This document shows, piece by piece, positions 23,557 to 31,200 of a stretch of 35,809 nt of DNA. The position numbers and the translations under genes are program-made. This stretch comes from Chloroflexota bacterium. GTDB lineage: Bacteria; Chloroflexota; Dehalococcoidia; UBA2979. How positions within the stretch are numbered: position 1 is the stretch's first letter; each line of letters begins with the position of its first letter. The notes beneath the pieces were generated by a model that saw only the letters and a list, made by a program, of their open reading frames with translations, had not been told where the DNA came from and made no database searches. The DNA lies in contig JAQCKI010000008.1 of the NCBI GenBank assembly GCA_027592645.1, forward strand, positions 1-35,809. Direction: 5' to 3'.

Positions 23557-23904
23557 CTAGCGGGCGAGCCGGGCGAGGCCGGCCGCGAGCAGGTCGATGC
23601 CGGAGTGCTGGCCCTCCACCACCGCTTCCACCTCGAACAGTTCGCAGGTGGGGGTGAGGCCGGTCTTTGCAACGACGAGGCTGTCATTCAGGTGGTCGAT
23701 GATCGCCTGCGCCTGCTCTCGCTGCTCGAATAGATAGACCGCACCCCAGCGGCCACTCGCCGTACTGGAGATCCACGTCTTCTGGCGCAGCCCTGCCATC
23801 TGTTCGAAGCGCGCAATCGACTGCTCACGCAGGTAGACCCGTAGATCCTCGAACGTCGCGTTCGAGCCGGAGGAGAGATCCCAGAGGACGAGCAGTGCGT
23901 GCAT
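23557..23904 (-). CDS. YdhR-like dimeric alpha/beta-barrel protein
   Basis: A 115-residue protein of the YdhR/antibiotic-monooxygenase-like ferredoxin fold. The key block is 'RFEQMAGLRQKTWISSTASGRWGAVYLFEQREQAQAII', matching the 'GFLWKVW...GGIYLF' pattern of YdhR. Such proteins form dimeric barrels and may be monooxygenases or stress proteins; function is mostly unproven. ATG 23904 has the leaderless geometry (TACACT six bases before). The EamA transporter follows 10 bases later. The longer frame from 23925 is rejected because it would place the promoter inside the gene. Confidence 0.75.
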   Translation of the reverse strand: MHALLVLWDLSSGSNATFEDLRVYLREQSIARFEQMAGLRQKTWISSTASGRWGAVYLFEQREQAQAIIDHLNDSLVVAKTGLTPTCELFEVEAVVEGQHSGIDLLAAGLARLAR

Positions 23905-23910
23905 GGCGCC

Positions 23911-23916
23911 AGTGTA
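23911..23916 (-). promoter_or_regulatory. Leaderless -10 box before the YdhR-like gene
   Basis: On the minus strand TACACT lies exactly six bases before ATG 23904, with no Shine-Dalgarno sequence between. At 17-base spacing upstream is GCGACG, which keeps only the GAC of a -35 consensus. Confidence 0.45.
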
Positions 23917-23952
23917 GGGAGCCATTCCTGCTGCGTCGCCGGGCCAATGGTG

Positions 23953-23984
23953 CGCGCCGAGGCGCGTCTGACACCCCGTCAGAC
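23953..23984 (-). terminator. Tandem hairpins at the RNase HI gene end
   Basis: GTCTGAC (23966-23972) pairs with GTCAGAC (23978-23984) around ACCCC and covers the RNase HI stop codon. Next to it CGCGCC (23953-23958) pairs with GGCGCG (23961-23966). No T run follows. The pair probably limits read-through from RNase HI into the YdhR-like gene. Confidence 0.45.
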
Positions 23985-24515
23985 CTCGGTGCGGAGGTAG
24001 GCGGTGGCGAGGGAGTCAGCGTATTCGTTCCAGAGCGAGCCGTCGTGGGCCTTGATCCAGCGGATGGTCGCGTTCGGGCGTTCCTGCGCCAGCGCGTAGG
24101 CCTCGCGCACGAGTTCGAGGTTCTTCACCTCACCATCGCGACGCTTCCAGCCGTTGCGCTCCCAGCCTTTCGCCCACTGGGTGATGGTGTTCACGACCAG
24201 TTGCGAGTCCGTGTAGATGTCCATCTCTTCCGCCGGGCCCAGCATCTTGAGGCCGGCGATCATGGCCGTGAACTCCATGCGGTTATTGGTGGTGTGCGGC
24301 TCCGCGCCGTACTCCTGCGCCACGATCGCGCCGTTGACGACGTAGACCATGCCCCAGCCACCGGGGCCGGGATTGCCGGAGCAGGAACCATCGGTGAACA
24401 CGCCGGTACTCGGCCCGCCGGAGAAGCGGGCCCGCACCTGGCTGGTGGTGAGCAATGCACCCTGCGTGCCGGAGGCGCCCCGGTTACGGGCACCTCCGCT
24501 ACTCCAGCGCGACAC
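23979..24515 (-). CDS. rnhA: Ribonuclease HI
   Basis: A 178-residue RNase HI that cuts the RNA strand of RNA-DNA hybrids. The catalytic carboxylates are present: Asp42 in FTDGSCSGNPGPGGWG, Glu81 in NNRMEFTA, Asp103 in YTDSQLVV and Asp167 in NEYADSLA, with the flexible-loop His157 in WIKAHDG. A basic handle region (WERNGWKRRDGEVKNLE) is retained. The GTG 24515 start overlaps the upstream gene by 17 bases and gives an odd 38-residue leader. GTG 24437 would give the usual length of about 152 residues, so the true start is open. Confidence 0.92.
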   Translation of the reverse strand: MSRWSSGGARNRGASGTQGALLTTSQVRARFSGGPSTGVFTDGSCSGNPGPGGWGMVYVVNGAIVAQEYGAEPHTTNNRMEFTAMIAGLKMLGPAEEMDIYTDSQLVVNTITQWAKGWERNGWKRRDGEVKNLELVREAYALAQERPNATIRWIKAHDGSLWNEYADSLATAYLRTEV

Positions 24516-26031
24516 CGTTGTAGAGCATCACCGGATCGCCGGTGAACACGTCGCTCTCGAGGTTCGCGACCACCACGATCGGCCGGTCGGCGACGATCGC
24601 TGCGCTTCCAACCCAGCCACTCGGTAACTGGATGTGCTCCCACTGCCGGAATGTGTGGGAGCCGCGCACCACCGTGGGCGCGGGCGGGAACAGGCCGTCC
24701 GGGAACCTCGCGGAGTAGTAGATCACGTACACCGTGGCGGCGGAGCCGTCCCACGTTTGCACCCGGAACCATGAGTTCCAGCCGCTGGCGCCGCCGAACG
24801 GGCCGTAGTTCTTGTTCACGACTGGCAACACCACCTGCGTGGACGCCTCGTCCGCGGTGAAGCCACGGTAGTCCGCCAGCGACCCGTCCGAGGACGCCCG
24901 CTGCACCACCACGGCGACGGGGTTCACTGCCTGCATCCGCACGGTGCCATAGAACGTGCTCGGCAGTTGCTCGCCCGCGGGGAGGCAGGCACTCGAACCG
25001 GTGGCACGCTGATCGCAGGTGCGAGCACCCAGCACAGTGATGGTGGACTCCCGCTCGTACTCCGCGCCGGTGCCGGTGACGCCCTGGAACAGCAGCGTCA
25101 CCTCATTCGGGACGTTGGGCTGCTCGCTGACGATGCGGAAGCGTGTGTTGACGGTGCTACTGCCCTCGGTCGCGTTGCGGTCCACCATCGGGAGCAGCAC
25201 CACCTGGCTCAGTTCGTCGGAGGTGATCGAGCGGTACGTGGCGAGGCCCGCGCGCGATCGATCGCGCGAGTCGACGACGACCGCGAGCTGCTGCGAGGCG
25301 GCGGAGAGTCCCGAGGATGTCGGCTGCGTGACGACGAGCGCGGCGCCATCGAAGCCGAACAGCACGGGGAGCGAGTGCTCGTCCCGCACCCACGAGGCAC
25401 GCGGGCCGATCGACTGGCCACCGTTCGGGCAGCCCGGCGAGGGCACGGACGGATCGACGGTGGGGGTGCCGCCACCTTCGCGGTAGTAGAGGATCTGCGC
25501 GCAGGCCGAGGCGTCCTCGCTGGTGTTCTCTACGACGATCCTCGACACCTGGTCGAAGGTGTTCGCCACCCACGGCAGCGCGTGCCGCGCCACGCCCGGG
25601 CCGAGGCGCAGCGCGTCGCCCGCGATCTGGAACGTGCCGTCGGAGCGCAGCACGTCGCGCGCGAGCAGGGCCACGAACGGCTGGTCGGCGTTCACATAGG
25701 CGGAGCCGCGATAGCCATCGGGCAAGGAACTCAAGGTTTGCTGGAAGAAGGAGCGACCGAAGCCGGGGCGGAGCGCTTCACAAGTGCCGGCGCGGGGGCA
25801 GGTGTCCTGCGCGACACGCGCACCTTCGTTGTTGTAGAAGTCGATCTCGATGGCCGCGGCGGCGGTGCCGACGTTCTGGATGCGTAGCCAGGAGTTCTCA
25901 TCGCGCAGGTCCACGCTCTGCGCCACGCCGGCGTCCCCGGTGAGGACGAGCGTGCCGAGCGCCAGGGCCGCAATCGCGGAGATGAGGACGGTGACGCGCG
26001 CGCGCGCCGACCGCCAGCGGACTACCCGCAC
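24499..26031 (-). CDS. Secreted beta-sandwich repeat protein
   Basis: About 510 residues: an Arg-rich start, one signal helix (VTVLISAIAALALGTLVLTGDAGVAQS), then all-beta extracellular sequence. Four similar units can be seen: 'SWLRIQNVGTAAAAIEIDFYNNEG', 'VSRIVVENTSEDASACAQILYYREGG', 'NTRFRIVSEQPNVPNEVTLLFQG' and 'WNSWFRVQTWDGSAATVYVIYYSA'. Three of these follow an 'LP-hydrophobic-V' strand. This W/R-I-Q-N...V-YY pattern is common in surface proteins of Chloroflexota, as I recall. Its function is unknown. GTG 26031 is the likely start; the frame continuing to 26259 reads backwards through the tRNA gene (GFEPRASSSRTKR) and is an artefact. Confidence 0.75.
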   Translation of the reverse strand: MRVVRWRSARARVTVLISAIAALALGTLVLTGDAGVAQSVDLRDENSWLRIQNVGTAAAAIEIDFYNNEGARVAQDTCPRAGTCEALRPGFGRSFFQQTLSSLPDGYRGSAYVNADQPFVALLARDVLRSDGTFQIAGDALRLGPGVARHALPWVANTFDQVSRIVVENTSEDASACAQILYYREGGGTPTVDPSVPSPGCPNGGQSIGPRASWVRDEHSLPVLFGFDGAALVVTQPTSSGLSAASQQLAVVVDSRDRSRAGLATYRSITSDELSQVVLLPMVDRNATEGSSTVNTRFRIVSEQPNVPNEVTLLFQGVTGTGAEYERESTITVLGARTCDQRATGSSACLPAGEQLPSTFYGTVRMQAVNPVAVVVQRASSDGSLADYRGFTADEASTQVVLPVVNKNYGPFGGASGWNSWFRVQTWDGSAATVYVIYYSARFPDGLFPPAPTVVRGSHTFRQWEHIQLPSGWVGSAAIVADRPIVVVANLESDVFTGDPVMLYNGVALE

Positions 26032-26181
26032 GAGCCTTCGGCCTTTCGTTCCCCGCCCGAACCATCCTAGACCACGCCCCCGGCGCGGCGCGACCCGCCC
26101 TGCGATGGGCAGATCGGGTGCCTCGCCCGCAACTGGAGCCGGTGCTACGATTCGAGGCCCGGCCTGCCGCCGGGCACTGCT

Positions 26182-26258
26182 CGGGGTGTAGCTCAGCTTG
26201 GCAGAGCGCTTCGTTCGGGACGAAGAGGCCCGCGGTTCAAATCCGCGCACCCCGACCA
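26182..26258 (+). tRNA. tRNA-Pro(CGG)
   Basis: A 77-base cloverleaf. The acceptor stem is CGGGGTG/CACCCCG and the D arm is GCTC...GAGC. The anticodon stem CTTCG/CGAAG holds the loop TTCGGGA, giving anticodon CGG (26216-26218). The T arm CGCGG/CCGCG encloses TTCAAAT. The CCA end is encoded (26256-26258). All stems pair without mismatch. It reads Pro codon CCG, which is frequent in GC-rich genes like those here. Confidence 0.97.
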
Positions 26259-26302
26259 CTCACTTCATCACGGTCATGATCACGATCGCCCGCGCCGCGC
26301 GG

Positions 26303-26308
26303 TAGCAT
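26303..26308 (+). promoter_or_regulatory. Leaderless -10 box before the peptidase C26-like gene
   Basis: TAGCAT lies exactly six bases before ATG 26315 with no Shine-Dalgarno sequence. It is the same hexamer and spacing as before the thioesterase gene at 7614. No good -35 box is seen. Confidence 0.45.
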
Positions 26309-26314
26309 GCGCGC

Positions 26315-27046
26315 ATGGCTGCCTCTGACCGTCCGCGCATCCTGATTTCGCGCGCCGAGGTGATCCCCGGCGAGCGCTGGGACGAGTACGCCGAGTGCGT
26401 CGCCGCCGCTGGAGGCGACCCGGCACCGATCGACGTCGCCACGATCACCACAGCCGCCGCGCTGCCGGCCCACGCCGGAATCCTGATCACCGCGGGCGTG
26501 GACATCGACCCGGCGCGGTACGGGGAGCCTCAGTCGGATCGGGTCGCCGAGGTGAACGCCGCGCGCGACGACGCCGAGGCTGTGCTCATCGAGCACGCAC
26601 TGGCCGCGGGCGTGCCGCTGTTCTGCATCTGTCGTGGTTTCCAGTTGTTCAACGTGGTGCAGGGCGGGTCGCTGCTGCAACACCTGGAGGAGCGCGAGCC
26701 GCACCGGGCGCGGCGCGGCGCGGACGGCGTGAGCATCGAGTCGGGCTGGCACCCGGTCACGGTGGCCCCGGGGTCGCTGCTCGCCTCGGTCAGCGGGGCT
26801 GAGACGCTCCGCGTGAACTCGCGCCACCACCAGGCGGTCGAGGCGCATCGAGTCGCGCCGGGCCTCCGCGTCAGCGCAATCGCGCCGGACGGCGTGATGG
26901 AGGCGCTCGAACATCCTGCCCACCCGTGGGCGCTCGGCGTGCAGTGGCACCCAGAGCGCGCGGAGATGGCCGCCGACCCGGCGCTGGCCGCTGCCGCGCC
27001 GCGGCTGTTCGAGGCGTTCGTGGACGCCTGCCGTCAGCACGCCTGA
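26315..27046 (+). CDS. Gamma-glutamyl-GABA hydrolase family (peptidase C26) protein
   Basis: A 243-residue class I glutamine-amidotransferase-like hydrolase. The nucleophile is Cys106 in 'PLFCICRGFQLFNVVQGGSLLQHL', the family's C-R-G-x-Q-x-x-N motif, and the His-Glu pair is His212/Glu214 in 'WALGVQWHPERA'. 'VNSRHHQAVE' is also conserved. Members such as PuuD cleave gamma-glutamyl bonds, for example in putrescine breakdown. The next gene (a gamma-glutamylcyclotransferase-like protein) starts on the A of its TGA, so the two act in one operon, consistent with gamma-glutamyl compound turnover. No other putrescine genes are adjacent. Confidence 0.88.
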   Translation: MAASDRPRILISRAEVIPGERWDEYAECVAAAGGDPAPIDVATITTAAALPAHAGILITAGVDIDPARYGEPQSDRVAEVNAARDDAEAVLIEHALAAGVPLFCICRGFQLFNVVQGGSLLQHLEEREPHRARRGADGVSIESGWHPVTVAPGSLLASVSGAETLRVNSRHHQAVEAHRVAPGLRVSAIAPDGVMEALEHPAHPWALGVQWHPERAEMAADPALAAAAPRLFEAFVDACRQHA

Positions 27047-27570
27047 TGGCCCTCGTCGAGCGCGCGGAGGTCACGACGCCAGCCGGGCCGTTCCTCTACT
27101 TCGGCTTCGGCTCCAGTCTCGATGTCGAGCGGCTGCACGCGCACTGCCCCAGCGCGCGGCTGGTCGGGCCGGCACGGCTGACGGACCACCGGCTGGGCTT
27201 CACCATCGAGTCGAAGCGGACGTGGCTCGGTGGCGTCGCCGACATCGTGCCGGCGCCGGGCGACGAGGTCTGGGGCGCGCTCTGGCTGATCGATGCCGCC
27301 GAGTCGCACACGCTCGACGAGCACGAGGGTGTGTTCCGCGACCCGCCCGCCTATGAGCGCGTGACGGTGGAGGTCACCACGGTCGCCGGGGACCGCGTGC
27401 GGTGTCGGTCGTACCGCGTCGCCGCGCCGGACCTGGGCGGATTCCTGCCCTCGCCGATGTTCCGGGACACCATCGTGCGGGGCGCCCGTGCGGTCGGGCT
27501 GCCCGATGCTTATGTCACGCGACTCGCCACGCTGCCCGATAACGGCCGCAACGGCGATGTGACGCACTGA
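27046..27570 (+). CDS. Gamma-glutamylcyclotransferase-like protein
   Basis: A 174-residue protein of the GGCT/AIG2-like fold. The substrate loop is 'YFGFGSSLDVERL' (residues 18-30), corresponding to the family's Y-x-x-Y-G-S-N-L, with Ser where Asn is usual. The catalytic Glu is Glu94 in 'LDEHEGVFRDPPAYERVTV'. It would release 5-oxoproline from gamma-glutamyl amino acids or peptides. The ATG overlaps the TGA of the preceding hydrolase by one base (TGATG), so translation is coupled. The two enzymes together point to gamma-glutamyl peptide degradation, inferred from family roles. Confidence 0.87.
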   Translation: MALVERAEVTTPAGPFLYFGFGSSLDVERLHAHCPSARLVGPARLTDHRLGFTIESKRTWLGGVADIVPAPGDEVWGALWLIDAAESHTLDEHEGVFRDPPAYERVTVEVTTVAGDRVRCRSYRVAAPDLGGFLPSPMFRDTIVRGARAVGLPDAYVTRLATLPDNGRNGDVTH

Positions 27571-27675
27571 TCGTTCACCTGATCATCTCGGGAACCACGG
27601 CGACGGTCGGGTCGTCTCAGACCCCTACGGTTGAGCGAACGTCTCTTTCCACACACGCACTCACGGAGCACCGAA

Positions 27676-28248
27676 ATGAATCGATCCACCCGACTCGCGG
27701 GCCTCTGGCTGGCAACGCTCGCCGCACTGGCGCTGGTCGCCGCCGCATGTACCTCGACAGACAACACACCGACGCCGACCGCTACCACGCCGGACGCGAC
27801 CGCGCCGGCTGCCACGCCCGATGCCGCAACGCCTGCTGCCACACCTGACGCCACGACGCCGACCCCCACGCCCGACACCGGTACGCCGATCATGCCGCTC
27901 GACGCGTGCGAGACGCTGCACCCGGCGATGCAGGGTGCGAACTTCGTGCTCGTGACTTCCGAGGTCGGCGGGATGAACGTGGAGGAGGGCATGGTCGTGA
28001 GCGGCTGCTCGCGCACCTTCGAGTCCACGGTTGAGTGGCGGCTGCTCGATCGCGACGGCAACGTCGTGGCGAGCGGGCACACGATGGGCGGCGGGGTGGA
28101 TGGTCACGGGCCGTTCGAGTTCACCATCGACGCGTACTCGGTGACTGAGGCGCAGGCCGGGCACCTGGAGGTCGTCGCACCTGACCCGTCAGGTGGCGAA
28201 GGCTTCCCGCCCTCTACGCACCGCATCCCGGTGGCGCTGACCCCGTAA
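27676..28248 (+). CDS. Lipoprotein with Gmad2 domain
   Basis: A 190-residue lipoprotein. The lipobox is VAAAC (Cys25). It is followed by a Thr/Pro/Ala/Asp-rich spacer (about residues 26-73) built from near-repeats of 'TPDA'. The C-terminal domain (about 80-190) fits Gmad2, an Ig-like fold found in spore-germination and surface proteins: 'VVSGCSRTFESTVEWRLLDRDGNVVASGHTMGGG', 'GPFEFTIDAYSV' and 'GHLEVVAPDPSGGEGFPPSTHRIPVAL'. It probably sits on the outside of the cytoplasmic membrane and binds or scaffolds something unknown. ATG 27676 has GGAG eight bases upstream. It is convergent with the giant subtilase gene. Confidence 0.85.
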   Translation: MNRSTRLAGLWLATLAALALVAAACTSTDNTPTPTATTPDATAPAATPDAATPAATPDATTPTPTPDTGTPIMPLDACETLHPAMQGANFVLVTSEVGGMNVEEGMVVSGCSRTFESTVEWRLLDRDGNVVASGHTMGGGVDGHGPFEFTIDAYSVTEAQAGHLEVVAPDPSGGEGFPPSTHRIPVALTP

Positions 28249-28269
28249 CACCTCGAAGGCGACGCGACG

Positions 28270-31200
28270 CTAGCGGGTGACGACCACCATCGGCGTATTC
28301 GCCGGGATGTAGTCGCCCGGGAACACGGCGCGGAAACTGGCGTTCACGAACGGCACAGCGCCCACCGTATAGCCGCGGAAGCGGCCATCGACGAAGATCC
28401 AGATGGAGATGATCTGTCCGGGGCTCGCGTTGGTCGCTTCCGCCACGGTGCCACCACCCCAGACGGTGAACGTCGCGGCGGCGGGCCGGAGCGGCTGCGC
28501 GAAGGCGCGCACGCCAGGGCGGTACGCCACGCTGACGATCGTGAAGTGGTTGACGCTCGCGGTGAGCGTGACGGTGCCGTCACCGTTGATGGTGATCGTA
28601 GCGGGGACCTCTACCCAGGCCGTGCCACTCCAGAAGGCCACCGTCATGTCCTGCGCCGAGATCGTCGGCGGCAGGGACGAGAGCGGCACCACGAACTCAA
28701 GGTTCACCGGCTCATTGAAGTTCGCGGTGATCGCGCCGCCGGCGCTGTTCGTCGCCTGCACCTGGAACGCGAGCACGATGCCGTTGATTCCGTTGAGCGG
28801 CGCCTGCTGGATCAGCGAGTCCAGGTTCGCGATGACACCCAGGCTGACCTCGGCGGCACCGGGGATGGCGGAAGGCGGCACGGTCACTCGCGCGGTCGAA
28901 CCGTTCGAGGCGGTCTCGAGCGTTGCGGTCGAGTTCGTCGGCGTCGGCGTGGTGGTGCGTTCGGTCACCTCGACCGTGACGCCACCCGACTCGGTCACCG
29001 GCGTCGCTGTCGGTGTGGGTGTGGGCGTTGCCACGGGCGGGGCGCCACCACCGCCGCCACCACCGCCGCCCACTGGTGGCGGCGGCGCTGGCGCTGCGAA
29101 CGAGGCGGTACACAGCACGGTGGCCTCGCCATCCGACGCGAGCGGGATGAATACCACACCAGACGCGTCACAGGCCCCGGCCCACCCCGCAAAGGTAGAG
29201 CCGCCGGTTGCCGTGGCGTTCAGGGCGACCTCATCGCCTGGGGGGAAGGCATCGGACGTGCAGACGCCAGCAACGGTGGTGCAGTCGAGCAGGAGCGCGC
29301 TCACCTCCGCGGAGAAGTCCGTGAGGGTGATCGTGCCGGTGCCACCGCCGGCGATGGTGACCTGGAGTGCGGCGGGCGTGCACTCCTCGACCAAACACTG
29401 TGGCTCGAAAAGAATCAAGCCGACCAGCGCGAAGCCAGTAAAAGTCCCGTCCGCCGTCGGCGCGTCGGGACTGCCCCACCAGTTGAAGCGGGCATCGATC
29501 GCGTTCGTTGCGGGGCCGCCGGGGTTGTTCAACGACCGGACGGTGAACAGGCGTGTCCCATCAAAGAGCGAGAACGCGGAGGCGCGGATCTTCGTGACCG
29601 CCGCCTTGAGCACTGTGTCGTCGACATCGAGGAGATCGGCCGCGAGCACGTCGCCGCCGGCGGGTGGGGCACCTCCGCCATTGCCGGTGAACGCTGCGCT
29701 GTAGATCGAGGCGTCGCCGCCGAGGTTGTGGATCGCGGCGCTCGCGACGTCGCTGACGCTGTTCGATACGGTCGCATCGGTAAGCCGAAGGGTTGCCTCT
29801 CTGACGAAGACCGCGCCACCGAGGACTGCCGTGTTCGCGGTCAGCGTGATGTCGGTCGCGGTAAACGTCCCCACGGTGAGCGCAATGCCGCCGCCGTTCC
29901 CCGTGGGTGCGGTGTTGTCCTGGATCAGCGTGCCACCGCTGACGGTGGTGGTACCCAGGCGCTGGTAGATGCCACCACCCAGGCCGTCGTCGGCGTGGGT
30001 CGCATCGTTATCGATCACGCCGCCGCCGGACAGCGTGGTGGTGCCTCGGAGGTCCAGGCCACCGCCGTGCGGCGCCGTGTTCGCGATGAGCGTGACGCCG
30101 GTCATCGTTAGGACGGCCTGCGACGGGAACGCACTCGCCGGGCGCACGTTTGCGATGCCGCCGCCCGCCGCATCAGCATTCGCGCCGCCAAACCCGGCTG
30201 CATTGCCGGAGACCGTGGCCCCGGTGATGGTGAGGCCGCCCTGGTTGTAGATGCCGCCGCCGTCATCGGTGGCCGTGTTGTCATCGCTCACCACGCCGGC
30301 GCCGGAAATCGTCGCGCTGCCCGAGGCCACATCAGCCTGCGTGAACCCAGCATTGAAGATGCCGCCACCGAACGCGGCCGTGTTCCGTTGCACCCGCGTG
30401 GTGCCGTTCACCAGCAGCGTGCCGCTGATCCAGTTGTGGATCCCGCCGCCGACGTTGACGGCGGTGTTGTCCTCGATGATGGAGTCGGTCACCGTCAGCG
30501 TCCCGGCGTTCTCGATGCCCCCGCCGTTCGCCATACTCGGGCCGCCCGTCACGGTGTTCAGCCGAATCGTCGAGCCGGTGACAAGCGCCGTCGCGGTGCC
30601 GAGATTCCGGAGACCGCCGCCGCCGTGCAGCACGTTCTCGTCGGGGTCGGGTGCCACGGTGGCCGTGTTGCCTTCGACGATCACGTTGTCCAGCGTGACG
30701 ATGCCTGCGTTCCGGATGCCCGAGGCCTCACCGCCGGTCACGGTCAGGTTCCGCAGGGTGACGGTGCTGCCCTCGGGGATCACGACCGTGGCGAGTCCGC
30801 TGGTAGCGAAGCCCTGCAGCACTGTGCCACCCGGCAGCGCCCCCATCCCCACGATGGTGATCGAGCGGTCGGCGGGGACAACGAGGTTCTCGGTGTACGT
30901 CCCGGCATCGACCTCGATGACGTTGCCCGGCAGGGTGGCGGCATCCAGCGCAGCCTGAACGGTCTGATGAGTCTTGTCCGCGCCCACCGTGATGGTCAGG
31001 TCGATCGCGAACGCCTCGAGGAGGTTGATCAGCGGCTTTGTCGGCCCGCCGACGCTCCAGTCCGGCGTCGCGGTGCCGGTGTTGACCAGCTTGTCCCAGG
31101 TCGCCTGTGCAGCCAGGCCGCTGCTCGTCCCCATCAGCAGCGCCGCAGCGCCCGCCACATAGGGCGCTGCCGCCGAAGTGCCACCAAAGCACGCGTTCGT

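Noticed and set aside
25251-25268. Perfect 18-base palindrome CGCGCGATCGATCGCGCG
   Set aside because: It lies inside the coding region of the secreted repeat protein and fits chance in GC-rich DNA; no functional context is visible.
25990-26010. Alternating CG run (Z-DNA-like)
   Set aside because: Short, inside the signal-peptide coding region, and common in GC-rich sequence.
27760-27890. Near-repeats in the lipoprotein linker taken as a tandem repeat element
   Set aside because: They encode a normal Thr/Pro/Ala spacer after the lipobox, as in many lipoproteins, and are not exact repeats.
28270-30960. CRISPR-like or satellite repeats in the beta-helix region
   Set aside because: The periodicity is at the protein level (Gly/Asn turns), with no constant-length exact DNA repeat and spacer pattern.
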